Source: Taiwanofungus camphoratus (lineage: Eukaryota > Basidiomycota > Agaricomycetes > Polyporales > Taiwanofungaceae). From it: a stretch of DNA of 64,000 nt. The stretch spans positions 744,001 to 808,000 of the forward strand of contig CP021228.1 of NCBI GenBank assembly GCA_003999685.1, read 5' to 3'. The notes beneath the pieces are model-generated. The model ran no database searches, was not told the origin of the DNA, and worked only from the letters and a program-made list of their open reading frames with translations. Below are positions 22,082-36,498 of this stretch, in pieces. A program made the position numbers and the translations under genes. Each line of letters opens with the position of its first letter. Position 1 is the first letter of the stretch.

Positions 22082-22778
22082 TCACTTCGCCTCCGCAACC
22101 GTCCCGCACTCTGGGCACTTTCTGATTGCCTCGTTATTCATCCAATTCTGGATGAGCGGCTTGAGCTGGGTGCCGAGGTCGGAGCAATGGAATGCCTCTT
22201 CGCGGATGACCGTGGGCTCCTTGTGCATGCCGGGCGCCTTGCAGTACCAGCGTAGGCGATCTACAGATGTGACTGGTTAGCCGAGAGTCGTAGAATGACG
22301 TAATCAAAACTTCACCTATAGCAGTCTCTGGCCTGACTCGTTCAACGACCAGACCAATGGTGTTCGCAAAGCGCACGGGGTTATGCGGGGTATTCGCTTA
22401 CAGATCATAACTTGGATGCATACTGCAAAATGTGAGGTAGAGCGAACTTACCTGGAAGAAGGAACATTTCACCCTCGTCGATCTTTATGTCCTTGAACTC
22501 GCTGCCGTCCACAACACGAAGCAACATCCCGCCTTTGTGTTGGTAGAACCACTCCTGCGAAACACCGTCCCGGTCACTATCTGTTTGATAGTGGTCTGTC
22601 ATGGACCACGCACTTCCGTCTCGTTCACATGGTAGTCATTCCTTTCATTTGGCCCCCCAACCGCCATCACAATGTAGTCCTTTCCCGAGTACAAGCAATA
22701 GTTGTTCACTGGCGGCTTCAACAGGTGCGCATTCTGCGTGAGCCACTTCGGGAAGTTTAGAGGGGGGGCGAGGGGCAT
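22082..22778 (-). CDS. BNA1: 3-hydroxyanthranilate 3,4-dioxygenase
   Basis: Four exons (22614-22778, 22452-22554, 22316-22396, 22082-22260) with introns of 55-59 bp give 175 aa, the usual length for the short form. The enzyme opens the ring of 3-hydroxyanthranilate with oxygen and Fe(II), making the semialdehyde that cyclises to quinolinate in de novo NAD synthesis. The cupin metal ligands are visible in [14 protein letters not shown] (His and Glu) and [10 protein letters not shown] (His). Two C-terminal Cys pairs, WYC...HC and CPEC, match the second metal site of bacterial and fungal forms. The reading frame is intact. The neighbours are unrelated to NAD synthesis, so no cluster is implied. 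Confidence 0.95.
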
Positions 22779-23056
22779 GGTAGGTAGGTGATAAAAGGAT
22801 TCAAGGGGTAGTGTGAACAGAGTCAGTTCAGTGGGATTCCATCGTAGTAAGCAAGTCTAGTCTCCTTAAAGTCTCTGCCTGGCCTCTAAAGTTAGTGATT
22901 GCGACATGACATCGATGTACAAGTCACGCCTCAGATACGTCAGCGCACGTGATATCAAGTCGCGTCGCGTCTGCCTGCATTGTTCAAAATCAGCCAGACC
23001 GCGTTGCCATCGCAAGATGAGCACGATATCATAACACATGTATATCAAAGCACAAG

Positions 23057-26000
23057 TCAGAACTCCTCAATGTCATCCCCTTCCAACCAGCCACCACCTA
23101 AGCCTTCCTCATTGCCACCATATCCTACGCCTCCGAAACCCTGCTCATCGTCTAGTAGTTCAGGCTCCTGCTCACCATCACCATCTTCTGGGAGCTGTAC
23201 TGGAACAGTCGTGCCCTTCATGAACTCCAACCTCGTAAACAATTTGTGTGTTGTCGGAGCCGCGGCAGAGTTCCCGCCTGCATGTCAACATTCATGTCAT
23301 TGTTGGGAAGCACTCAGCACAAAATAGCGACTTGCCTGTAAGCTCCCTGGCTTTCAGGACTGCACCGAGCTCCAATGCGATGTCCCGCCTATTCCAGCCT
23401 CCTGCTCTCCATTCTACATTCTATGGCGGAAGAATCAACACGCACTCGTACTTCCATATCGATCATCTGGTTCCAAAGTGGCAAATGGAAAGAGACACGA
23501 ATCCAGATTACTTACACATTGTAACCACGCCTGCACATCCCGCACACCGTCCTCTGCTTCTCGCTCACTTCGAAGCGCATCGAAAAAGTCTGGCTTGTAT
23601 GGCTTTTGATTCCGGCGCACAACGGGCGATGGGAGTGAATGAAGAGTTCCGAGGGTAAGAAGATGGAAGCGATGCGGATTTGCTTGGTGCCACTGCTCGA
23701 GTCGTCAACTGATCCTGTCAAAGACAGCTGTCCAGTAGTGGACTTACTGACTCCCCCCCACTGGAATCGATCCAGCTCAGCCACTCTGCTTCCGCGCTGC
23801 ATTCATCGAGCTCGTTGCAGTATTGCGTGTAGTTCTGGTGTATATAGAGCGACAGCAGCGATGCGTCGATGGGCGAATCCGCGTAGAGCATCTGATAACA
23901 GGTTGTCCGTCAATGACATACAGCATGATTTGATGCGGTACAAAGAATGAACAAAAAATCACTGACATCGATATCGACGCGGGACGTTCTCCGATCATGC
24001 TCCTTCAGGTGAGGAGGGAGCGGCGGGGGATCTTTGAGACGCGCATCAAAATCTTGGTCACGCCGAATGTCCTTCGCACTGGCAGATGCATTCGGCGGGT
24101 CGCCTTTGCCTATCAGGCGAACACGAAGATCATCGAGTGAGTCCAGGTGATCCGTGAAAATATTTGAGACAGCCTACGTTTATTGTAGAATACCTTCCCA
24201 AGTAAGTGGAAGAGCGCTAAGCTCTGCTCACGTCTCGTCACCGCCTCCAGGATCACCCTTGCCTCCGATCCTCCCCCGCCTTTCTTCCTCTTCCCTGCCT
24301 TGTTGGGACGTGATACCGGGCTCGCCTTGGCGACACAAGCGAATTGGAGCGCCATAATGGCGCTACGGATGTCACCGTTTGACGATTCGACTATAACGTT
24401 GAGTATCTCCTTCGATGGCGGAGTGCCCGAGGCGGACGAGAAGTGCATGTTGACCAGATTCTGAAGCGCACGACGGAGGAGCGTGGGCGCAATGGGATTG
24501 AATCTGCGTGCGGATCGCTCGTCAGTCAGGATCAGGGAGAGATGTTCGAAGAAAAGCTCGGCGAGCAATGACGCACCCGATCTGCGTGACGTACGGCGAG
24601 TTGAGCAACGCGGGCGGGAGAACGCTGCGCACGTCGACAGCCTCCTTCCGAGTCCTCCATGTACCGGTGTCGTCTCCCCCGTCCTCCCCGCGCAGGCCTG
24701 TATCACTGATGATAATCACCAGCGGCGCCCCTGGTACGGGAACAGTAGCGAAACCCTCAAGTGCGGCTTGGAAAGCGGCTTGAGTGCCGGGATGTAGAAT
24801 GTTCGGCAGGTCTTCCAGGAGGATGATCTGCCTCCTTGCTTGCGACTTGACAGGGAACGCAGCAGTGGGGGTGGAGAAACGAGGCTGGTCGTGGATCTGC
24901 GTGGCTGCCTTGGAAGAATGAGATGATTGAGATGCCTGCGAGGACGAGGAAAGCGGAGCCGTGCTGCCAGAGGGGGCAGCTCCGGTGAAGATGGTGTTGC
25001 AGCTAGAAGCGCGAGCTAAGAATGTTCGGAATTTGTCTGCGAGGCTTTCGTACTGCATAGGCTCTTCACCATCAACACCGGGCTCGTCATCGCGGGCGAA
25101 ACGCTCGTCCATGCTATTTCTCCATTCGAGGATTTCGAAGCCGAGCTCGCGCGCTAGCACACGTATAGTGGTAGTCTTGGCCGTTCCTGCGGGTCCTGTG
25201 AGTGCGAGGATCCGCTGACCGAGATAAAAACACGGCGAGAATGAGAAACGCAAAGTGAATAGTAAAATGAGTAAGCACACACGCGGTATTTTGTTAGTTT
25301 GCCTGAAGGTCCACCGTTGAACGCTTCCAGGAGCCATTGGCGCACATCCTGGACTTTGCGTTTGTGAACAACTAGATCTTCCTGTGAAGTGGAAGGTCGA
25401 TGGGCGTGAAGGAGGAAGCCGTGTACATGAGGCAAAAAACCAACGCACCTCTGTTGTGGGCTCATATCTGTCGACCCACATCCTATCATCTAAGCAGACT
25501 ATTCATCTAAAAAACCTCAGCTAATGAGGATCATAACATACCATGATCTACCAGTGTCCGTGACACATTGCTCACTTTCTGTCCCTCTTTGCCCTTCCCC
25601 TTGTCTTTTGTATCATTCGCACTTTGTAAGAGTTGGGGGGGCTGGCTACCGGTCAAATCGAATACAGGAAGTTTCGCGATCTGGAAATTGGCTTATTCAT
25701 GTTCATTCTAAATCGCTTTGCTGACATAGCAAGGGAGCCAGGTAGGAGGTAGAATGACTTTCGGCGCTATGGTGATATCAGAGGCCTCCTCAAGTGCACC
25801 GCTGCTCTGCTATATAAGATAGCTAGATATCCGAATACATCATCCAGGTCACCTAAACCTCTTTGAATGCCATGAAAGTTAAAGAAAGAAAGCATTTGCC
25901 CCGAGCAAGCACAATTGTTGAGCAGGTGAACATGGACAGACTAGGCATTGTATAACTAGTCTCTTCTGATTCATCCGTTCCATGAAAGACTCAGATATTA

Positions 26001-26184
26001 GAAAACACCAAACCTCTGCCCCTACAGCAGCTTCGGGGAGCCTTTCAAGATGACCGATAACACTTACCGAAGTCAGTGGTTTTACTTTCTGCTTCTTTGC
26101 AGGAGGAGGACCAGTCAGAATCGGTGAATCAAGTCGAAGAGTACTGCGAGAAGATGAAGGCGGTTTGGCCTTCTTTTGCGACAT
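23057..26184 (-). CDS. RAD17: Checkpoint clamp loader Rad17 (Rad24 family)
   Basis: In the DNA-damage checkpoint Rad17 replaces RFC1 and loads the 9-1-1 clamp on damaged DNA in the nucleus. The core begins MWVDRYEPTTE, followed across two introns by LVVHKRKVQDVRQWL and the Walker A loop LTGPAGTAKTTT (main exon 24577-25214). Then come ILLEDLPN and FNPIAPTLLRRALQ, a sensor-type SSNGDIRSAIMALQ (exon 24178-24503), KGDPPNAS...DARLKDPP (23967-24109), MLYADSPIDASLL and NPHRFHLLTLGTLHS. The end is acidic (GWLEGDDIEEF) and stops at 23057. All checked introns are 45-75 bp with GT-AG ends. The likely start is MSQKKAKPPSS at 26184, with a nuclear signal AKKQKVK; the two or three small exons between about 26.06 and 25.70 kb are not resolved. 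Confidence 0.9.
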
Positions 26185-26833
26185 GACGGTGCGGTGAATC
26201 GAGTATAAAAGTGTTGAAAGAGTGGCTAACAGTTCTCGAATTTCTATAGATGTCGTTTGGCGGAGGCCTTTGTCTTCGACTTCCGATTTCTGCGGACTCG
26301 TTCCAGTGGCTATATCACGCGTTTCTCTAGTCCGATAGCGTCCGTGACAAGACAAATCGACAAATCGACAAAAAGATCAGTTCGCCTTTCGGTGTAAGCA
26401 ATGGTAAGAGTCGCTGAGATGATCGGGGCGACGACTTGACTGGGCACGCGTCGAGGTCGCGTCGGAACGCGTGACGTACCCGCCATGTGTCACACGGAGA
26501 ACGTGACATCACGCTTGAGTCCGGTCTGGCCGTCACGGTCGTAGGTCTACCGAAACTTGAAGACAAGACGACTTATCAGCATCAACTTGAGCGAGTGAGC
26601 CTGCTTGAATGGTTCTGGCTGTGAGGGTTCCCGAATTCCGTTTCGTGTGATGCAACCACAATTGACAGACAGCTATCAGTTGCTTTATAATCCTGAGGCG
26701 GACAGTGGAACAGGCGGAATTCACTTGATGACTAAGTTTCACCAGGATATAAGATACCGCGATCGATGTCCCTCCTTTGAGATACCACTGCAAAGTTCCT
26801 GCTCACACCCCATTCTGTGCGTTCGGTTCAAAC
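26185..26833. promoter_or_regulatory. Divergent intergenic region between RAD17 and the first OYE gene
   Basis: The two genes are transcribed away from each other from this 650-base stretch. A TATAAG box at about 26748-26753 lies 80 bases before the OYE ATG and would serve the plus-strand gene. A repeated GACGA/ACGCGT-rich patch near 26430-26480 is GC-rich, but no binding site could be assigned. Confidence 0.5.
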
Positions 26834-28450
<1,617 letters not shown>

Positions 28451-29490
28451 CCGGGATGGCGTGCTTGTCAACGTGTGAATCATGCGTATCCGTGCATAAA
28501 CCTGCAGCTAAGTGATCATTGTATCATTACGACGGATAGAGTTGCCCTGGTATACATATACAATTGTAGACTCTTGGAACTCTAAATGAATTTTGAGTCT
28601 TATCCAGACCGCTTGTATGCAATGTTGGTGTTAAATCGAGACTCGTTGGGAGAGAACGTCCGCCCATTAGGTTCAGGATCAGCACACTAAAAAGGAAGAG
28701 TGACGCCCATAATTGGTAAATGAGGATTTTAGCTGCTTGTTCTTTTGTAGTCACCACCATCACATTGAAGCAACCTTTCAGGTGACAAGCATGATATACA
28801 GAGTTCCAAGACACCGATACAAAACAACTGAGGTTTCAGTACGCAGAGATTTCCCGGACAATAAACGAGGTAAGAGCGCCGTGGCAATGCAAGTCCTAAC
28901 GAACGCTGATCAGGTTGATTGCCTAGTCTAAGCTTGTTCAACGTTGATCAAAGGGCTGGCACAGCCAGTTACGGTTGGCGTGTACAGCGCCGATGATCCT
29001 GTCGGAATAGGCGCCGATTCATGAATTGACTGCCTGTGGGAAAATCCTTCCCAAAAATCAGTAACAAAGACTCCCAGTCGCACGGCCACGTGAGGTAGAT
29101 ACTTACAGTTACTGCAGTCTCGTTGAAGAGATCCCGTGAATTGATTCAATTATGTATCCCCAATTGCAGCGTAAACTGCAAGTATAAAGGTCCGCAATTG
29201 AAGCATTCTTACGAACAGCTCCATTCATGGTTCGTCGGATTTCGGCAGTAGATATTATGGGTGTCTTCAATGCATGTCAAACTGGCGTCAATATGCAGTA
29301 AATTGATAGCAAGGCCCCGGGCTATTGGCAATTCCGATTCGGAGCGCTGACTGAAGGAGATAGTATTGACACGGTCAGTGTTTCCATCAAATATATTGGT
29401 ACGTTTCATAGAAGTCGTACGTGTTTTTGCAAATATAAAACCATCCATACTCATGGAGACCGTTCCTCCACATACGCTCACTGCTCTAAC
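28451..29490. other. Intergenic between the two OYE genes
   Basis: About 1 kb without a recognised gene. A TATAAAA box at 29434-29440 lies 50 bases before the second OYE start. The short open frames here lack motifs. Confidence 0.5.
29434..29440 (+). promoter_or_regulatory. TATA box of the second OYE gene
   Basis: TATAAAA stands about 50 bases before the ATG at 29491, a close spacing typical of strongly inducible fungal genes. The first copy has TATAAG 80 bases before its ATG. Confidence 0.55.
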
Positions 29491-31124
29491 ATGTCTGCTA
29501 TACCGAAGCTCTTCCAAGCGGTGAAAGTCGGGAACCTCACCCTTGGACATCGCGCTGTCCTTGCCCCGCTCACTCGTGTGCGTGCTAACATGGAGAACGT
29601 GCATGGAGACTTGGCGGTCGAGTATTACTCGCAGCGTGCAAGTACCCCCGGAACCCTGCTCATAACGGAGGCAACTTTCATACATCCCAAGGCTGGCATC
29701 TATCCCTTCATTCCCGGTATCTGGAATGAGGAGCAAGTCGCGGCATGGAAACGTGTAAGTCTCCTAGTCTTGGATTGAAACCAAAAGAGGTTGGTTGCGA
29801 ACCAACACAGACGCGTGAAACGAGAATATACTGCGCAACACGGTTAAATTGGGTGTTACATTTCATCTTTCACCGCCACTTCAGCACCTGCTCTCCCAGC
29901 TGCTACTGTACTTTGAAACGTTGGATACGGGCATCGCGTTCTAATTATTGCCCTTTGATAAGGTAACAGATGCGGTTCACGCGAAAGGATCTCACATCTT
30001 CTGTCAACTGTGGGCGCTTGGACGTGCTGCAGACCCTGAGCAACTCGAGAAGAGGGGGTTTCCGTACGTCTCTGCTTCCGACATTCCGATGACTGGCAAG
30101 CCTAAGCCTCGCCCCCTCACTATTGACGGTAAGTCTCGCTTCGTATATTGTTGCACAAGTGGGTAGGTCTCATTTCTTTTGACTGGTGAACAATATCAGA
30201 AATCCAGGAATATGTCCAGTGGTACACAACCGCGGCGGAGACAGCCATCAAGACCGGCTTCGACGGAGTTGAGCTTCATGGTGCAAACGGCTACCTCATC
30301 GATCAGTTTCTCCAGGATGTTACCAACAATCGCACTGACAGATACGGAGGTTCAATCGAGAACCGGGCACAGTTCGCGCTGGAGGTCATCGACTCGGTTA
30401 CAAAGGCCATTGGGGAAAGCAAAACGGGTATTCGTCTAAGTCCATGGGATGAATTCTCAGGTCGGTTTCTAGCAACAGTCCTACTTGTTCCCTGATTGTG
30501 TAGTGCGGGTTGCCTGCATGCTTTTAGCATCTGCGCTTTGTCTCCAGTTGATGCGCACGCTACCTTACTGACTGTTCTATTGCAGACATGCGTATGAAGG
30601 AGCCTATTCCGACGTTCAGCTACCTGGCCTCTAAGATTGCCGAGAATTACCCCGACTTTGCCTATATTCACGCTATCGAGTCGCGTGTGACCGGGAACAC
30701 TGACCGGGAACACGCCACAGAAGACGAGGTAAGTGTTTCTAAGCTGCTCGTGTCTTTCTCGCAAATGGATCTCATTGTTCCGTGGATGCCTCCAGTCAAA
30801 CGACTTTCTGCGCAAGATCTGGGCGCCGCGCCCTTTTATCAGTGCAGGTGGGTATACTCGGGAAACCGCGCTCGAAGTCGCGGAAGAAAAAGGCGACCTG
30901 ATCGCCTTTGGGCGCTCATTCATTGCTAATGTTAGTCCCAATTTGAAGTGCTGTGTATTCAGGACTTGATGCGAAACTTCTGCACGCAGCCCGATTTGCC
31001 TGTGCGCCTGCGCAAGAACCTGCCAATCGTGAAAGGCAATCGCGATACGTATTATGTACCGCAGAGTCCCGCAGGGTATATAGACTACCCCTTTGTTGAC
31101 GATGGGAGCGTTGCTGGTCCTTGA
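29491..31124 (+). CDS. Old Yellow Enzyme family NADPH:flavin oxidoreductase, copy 2 (367 aa)
   Basis: Six exons (29491-29754, 29963-30128, 30200-30460, 30586-30728, 30796-30930, 30990-31124) match those of copy 1 in phase and almost exactly in length; only exon 4 is one codon longer. The same motifs are present: [32 protein letters not shown] and GGYTRETALE. The intron 5 donor is GTTAGT and the others are ordinary. Both copies look intact, so this is a recent but already diverged tandem duplication. Differences cluster in the substrate-side segments (for instance PWGYFQ against PWDEFS), which suggests altered substrate range; that part is inference. Confidence 0.95.
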
Positions 31125-31580
31125 TGGCCGAACACTATGCGCGCATAAACACCGGGAAGGCTGTAGATCTCAGGCCGCGCATCTCTATCTTCAATCGTAT
31201 AATGTCTGTAGACTTTCATCCTTTCCCATGCTATCAACGAAACTGTAATGCAGATGTATTAATAGAAGACATACTTTCGTCCACTTAGGATCATCGAGTG
31301 AGGGCGTAAGAGTGAAAATGACTACAATAAAATTTTTACCTCTTTTCTTGGATTAGGCGGGTACGTAGGCTTGTTCAATGTATTCAAGGGTAATAAGATA
31401 ATATCACGGTGAAGTAAGGACAGACAAATCCTGATAAATTCGATACAGCATGGACAGGAACAGTACCGAGAAAAAGGTCAACAGTAATTCAAATCGTATC
31501 GATGACGAAATCACATCGCGGCTGCCAGACAACGAGCTTCACAGTGGCAGTGACATAGTGAAAGACATACCAACCTGTGA
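31125..31580. other. Intergenic, 3' flanks of two converging genes
   Basis: This AT-rich stretch lies between the end of the second OYE gene and the end of the minus-strand hypothetical gene. A TTTTTACC-type run occurs but no terminator element was recognised. Confidence 0.4.
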
Positions 31581-32505
31581 TCACCAAGGCTGGGCTCGTC
31601 TCGTTGTGTACTTGCGAGACTTGTACGGGGCACGCTTAGTGTAGCTCCTCTTGGTTGCTGCAGACTTTGTGACTGATCCTTCCTGTTGTTGATCTGCTGG
31701 AGCAGATAGCTTCTCTTTCAACGGCAAAGACTTGCAAGCGCGTCGAGGCGTTACTGGTAACGACTCTGCACTTGTCTGTGGGGACATGGGCGGAACACTC
31801 GGGGTACCAGGACGTGCATGCTCCAGCTCTTCGATTTGTGCATCAACCAACGCGCCTGTTTGGATCTGCTCATCTAAATGTTGCAGCCTGTATTCGTCAT
31901 AAGCATCAATTTTTGGAGTGGAATGATAATACACGCGCCAGTCTGATGACGATCGGCCATGCTCGCTGGAGTGTACTCCGTGATACTCCTCATCATTCAG
32001 TCCCGCGAGAAGTTTCTGCTCCAAGTCATATAATTCCTCCCTAGTCCCGTTGTATTAGTAGATAGAAGACAGTCAAGGGGAACAAAATGACCATGTAAGC
32101 GGCTGTGGCCGCACTTTGGGCGTCGGGCCAAAAATCGGCTGATCTATCATACGGTCAAGCGATGAAAGAGGCTCGAAAATGATAGTTCTGGGCATGTCAG
32201 GAAGGTCCGCATACACCTCGGAAAAAGGGTCCTTCGCAGTATTATATATAGTGCGGCCAGTGGGTTGGAAACATTCCATCAATTGTGAATGTCTAAAAAG
32301 ATGTGAGTTCGTTGTGTCGTACCTACCAAGACAAAGAACTAACTTGTCGGCTTCTTGAGGGAGAAGTCCTGCACAAGCAGGCGCGATAGCCGAACTGGCA
32401 CATGCGGAATAAGCACTGTCTTTCAAAATAGATGAAGTTGCGATGTCTCACTAAAGCCATGACATTTGGGTGGGAGTCATTGAGTCCGACATATGCGATT
32501 GGTGG
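31581..32505 (-). CDS. Hypothetical protein, several exons, 5' end uncertain
   Basis: The last two exons are clear: one ending PKVRPQPLTW at about 32076, then a 51-bp intron with a strong CTACTAATAC branch site, then WEELYDLEQKLLAGLND and a tail to the stop at 31581. An exon encoding VRLSRLLVQDFSLKKPT probably precedes them, after another intron near 32300-32350. The start is not fixed; an ATG near 32502 (MSDSMTPTQ) is a candidate. The C-terminus is basic and Ser/Thr/Pro-rich (RSYTKRAPYKSRKYTT). No family is recognised and no function is proposed. Confidence 0.5.
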
Positions 32506-33668
32506 TCTTAGAGGTCAGGACTGAAAAGTGAGGGTTATCGGTATTGCTCTAGGGATCACCGCTCATTTTATCAAACCCCTTGACTTTGTGCTTTGGCCTC
32601 CGGCCACGCAGTGTGCCTTTGTGGCGACCGCTATGTGGCCACAGGATGTGCCCCACTTTAGAGCAACGTGTGGAAGCATTGCCCTTTGGCTGTCGGAAGC
32701 ACAAAGGATACTCGACCTGCGGCGAGGCTAGACCGAGTTGCTTTGGCAGGTTCTGTACAAATCCGGAATACAAATGAGGACCCTGATCTCGACCGGCACA
32801 GCATCTGTGCAAATCAACGTAATGAAACCTCCTCACCCTTTCACAGTTGCGCCATCAATCCTTTCTCATTCTCTATGGTGACATGCGCCAATAATCTGGG
32901 GTACCCTGCTACGTAGCCCAATACCGTGGCGCAACACATGTTACTACTTTTCAGTCAACGCCTGACCCAGAGTACATCACATTGGAAAAACCAATGACAA
33001 CCTACCTTTTTCAAACCTGGATCGAGACCTGTATCATATCAAGTACCTAGAATGCTCTTCTCAGACTTTGGGAAGTCCAACAGTGCGTCTTGTTCTGGCA
33101 GCATGACCATGCCCACACCGAGTGGGGATTCTCTTCCGTATCAAAATGGCTTCGTACGAGACCTGCGTGAAGTATCACATTTACACATTTATACCAGGCT
33201 TCCACACCTTTTCAAGCTAGCCAACGTAACGAAGATCAAGTAACCGTATTGTGATCTTACAGCTGGGTAACTCCTGGTAACCCGGTGCTATTCATCGGGC
33301 AATGCAAGACTGGTAGAGCTGGTTGATCTTGCATCTTCGATTTTGAGCTAAGAAAGTTTCATGCCGGCGTCTAGATGTCTTTTAGTGAAAATAAGATGAT
33401 TCATGGAAGTACACGCTCACCATCTCGCGGTTGTTCATTGTCACGCATCAGGCCGACAAGACGTTACGAACACTATTTGAAAGTAGCTAGCGAGACGAGA
33501 ACAAATAAGGAGGTACCCGAAAGGTAAAGTCACCACAGTCAGATAGTTTAGTTGGGGGCAGCTACTCGACCAAAGACCGGATCTATTTCAAGCAAAGAAC
33601 AGCAAATTGCGTACATACAAAGAAGGCGGACGACATCCGTCCATATATCTCCAATCGAGAGCAAGACC
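32506..33668. other. Intergenic, about 1.15 kb, nothing recognised
   Basis: This contains the promoter side of the hypothetical gene and the 3' flank of the GH71 gene. Short opposing open frames at 32528-32916 mirror each other and have no motifs. No repeat or RNA gene was seen. Confidence 0.45.
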
Positions 33669-35350
33669 TCACGCCGGCGATGCGGCCACGAATGCATTGA
33701 AGTTATACGAGGGCGGATTCGTGCTGAACTGAAATCCGGCGGGTGCAAAGTTGACGACCGTGTAGCCATTCCGAACCACAGTGGAAGTCACAGTGCAGGT
33801 GCTTGTGAGCGGAAGCTTAAGCTTGGTCAGGCCGGCATCGGCGTAGGTTGTCTGCGAGGTGGTCCCACATGCAAGTGTGACATTAGCCGGCTTAGTGAGG
33901 AGAGTGACAGCCCAAAGGTAATCTTGCGTCTGCGAACGGGTAAGCTTGTATGTCAGAATGTTAGGAATGCAGAGGTACTTACCCATTCCCAATTGGCGGG
34001 CCTCCCAACCGGATCCGGCGCCGTCGCATTGGCAGGATAGAGCCGTGCCCAGAGGAAGACGCGATCCCTGTGTATTGTGGGATAGGATCCGTTCTTGTAT
34101 GCCTTGATGTAATAATGCATCAGGTCCAGCCAGCCTGTAGTCCAATAAATTACTTTGATGTGTACAGGTACAACTGAGAAAGCAACGCCCACCTTGATGA
34201 TCAAATCCATCCACCCATGCCTGCGAGTTCGGCTGAATGCCCTCTACGGGTCCGATGTAATGAGATTCGCCGTAGTCATTCCACGAGACAACCTCCGTGA
34301 ACGGGACCGAAGTCCGATTCTGGACGAGTAGTTCCCATCGCTCGGCCCAGAGCCAGTCATCCGAACGGTAGATGAAGTTCTTGTTGTACGAGTCCGGGCC
34401 GTAGTGCTGAGGTGGTAGAACTCAATAAGCAAGGAATGCTTTCGCCCTTGCGTGATTAGGCAGCTTACAGTGAAAAACCAGGGCGATGCAGCCGCCATGT
34501 AAGAACGACCGTCCAGAGCTGAGATATAGCTTTCGTCCGGCCCGAAGTCGATATCGTAGTCACCCATCGGCCAGCCCGAGTTCCACTGTTTAATTAACAA
34601 GAGAGTCAGCATGACATTGACGAAGTCAACAAAACATCAGGAGTCACATTGAAGCCGCCATCCATCACAGTAAGATTCGGGAAGATCGCGGGATTCACAA
34701 AGAAGGCGGGTACAAAGTATGTAGCCGCGACATTTGTCTTCACTGCGTTGATCCAGCCGTCGTTGAGCGTGGCCGCGCCGAAAGTACAGGATTCACCCGC
34801 GAACGCAGATGTGAAGACCCTGCCACGATAAAGCTGCTGATTTGGGTGCGACGCGTAAGTGTTGATGTAGTATTGCAAGATGTTGATGTCGCTGGCGCTC
34901 GTGCACGGAAGAGAGGTCATGTCGAAGGAAATGAAGAGCTTGAAGGTGGTGTTGAGTTGCGCGGCCGCGGAGTATGCATTTGCGACTTGAGAAGGCTCCC
35001 AGTAATCTGCGCCAACGTTAAGCGCGAAAGCATCAATGCCCTTGGAGTGAGCAATGGCGATATCTGTGCACGAGGGAGGTATGTCAATGAACACCCTAGA
35101 CATGAAATAGGATGTACAAACCATTGGCCCAGGTGCTGACGGTATAATTGTATGTATTCCCGACGATGAAATGGGAGAACACCTTGGGAGTATGCGCTGT
35201 AGCATCTACCTGCTCAGAGACAGGATCCGTGCGGCTGATCACGTCCGATGCATTGTCGAAAGGCTCCGAGCGTGCAACAGACAGACATGGTGCAAACACA
35301 AAGGCGAGAACTAGCAGAGTTCCGCGCAGAACGCTAAAGTTGAACGACAT
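33669..35350 (-). CDS. Secreted glycoside hydrolase family 71 (alpha-1,3-glucanase, mutanase)
   Basis: Six exons (35122-35350, 34648-35063, 34469-34585, 34193-34406, 33983-34134, 33669-33929) with introns of 53-62 bp give 462 aa, a normal length. A signal peptide is evident (RGTLLVLAFVFAPCLSV). GH71 features include HFIVGNTYNYT, IAHSKGIDAFALNVGADYW, LFISFDMTSLPC, YFVPAFFVNP, the WPMGDYDIDFGPD block and VSWNDYGESHYIGP, which is highly characteristic. The enzyme cuts alpha-1,3-glucan of fungal cell walls, in self-remodelling or in attack on other fungi. A TTTATAAA box about 42 bases upstream (35391-35398) probably drives it. Confidence 0.95.
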
Positions 35351-36498
35351 GCTTCCAACGCCGAGCTGGATTCAGAGACCTGGCAGGACCTTTATAAAGG
35401 TGCGAAGAAGTCAGACCGGGCAGATCGAGCTCGCCAATGGAAGCATACATACCCTTTCTCAGAGTTCCTGTAGGCCAACATTCGGACTAGGGTCGCGAGA
35501 ACAGATGCGCAACTGAATAAAATTAAGCATCATAGCATCATCATTGCATTTTGAGAATCACGACCATGTCTCGCAGAAATAGGGCTTGAAGGACAAATCA
35601 GCGGAGAATATTCACATTATGATATACTTGACAACTGGATTGCGCATATCGCCACATAACGAGTAGCTCTCATGCACTTTTTGAAGTATTTCAGTCAACG
35701 TCGGGATACCGACGTAAATGGATCCGCCGCCCCCGACGCGTCACTGCGTTGTCACGCCAGAATGTCACGTCACGTTCGATGAGCAGCGATGAGCTCGAAG
35801 AATGCAATCTTGTTCCCGAAATCGAATTTCGATTACATTTCTGTCCTTCTAGGTTGATCGATCTTACTGCCAATGGTGGGAGAGTAAAGGCCCATGACAA
35901 ACGTTGACTCTTTGTCTTTCTGACGACCTAGAGAGCTTCGAACTAGAATTCAGTGCCGCAGACCGCTAGCAGCTCGACAAGACGGAAGGAACGCAAATGA
36001 CCAGAGCAGTCTCTCCGTTTTATCTTGTTGTATGTGTCACTGCTCATGCACTATTCTGTATCACAAAATCAAGATCAGACCGCCCATCAGCAGACCTCGA
36101 CGTTCTAGGAGGGATGCGACACAGGCCAATATTAATGCTACATGCGGGAAAGAAGTCTTGCAGTATACTAGACCTTCCTGGAATATTCATTCCGAATGCT
36201 TCACTGGTACCGAGAGAGCACCAATTGTTTCCCACCTGACGTCATTGTCTGCTCCATGACTTTCACTTCCATGTTTCATGTCTGATGCATATTCCAGTGA
36301 GTGTCAATCGTGAACGCGTCAACTACCACGATGGCCCTAGTGAGCACACAAGTTCGCACCGGGTTCTGCATTAAATAAAGCTAACAATTGATGAGAATCT
36401 GAAGAATACGGAGTCATCTCGCTATATCGCACACTTGAACGAACCACCAAAAGATCTTAGAGAAGCGAAGAATGATATACAAAGTGCACTCATCTACA
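35351..36498. other. Divergent intergenic region between GH71 and the LanC-like gene
   Basis: This 1.15-kb stretch carries both promoters. TTTATAAA at 35391-35398 serves GH71. No other motif or coding signal was recognised. Confidence 0.5.
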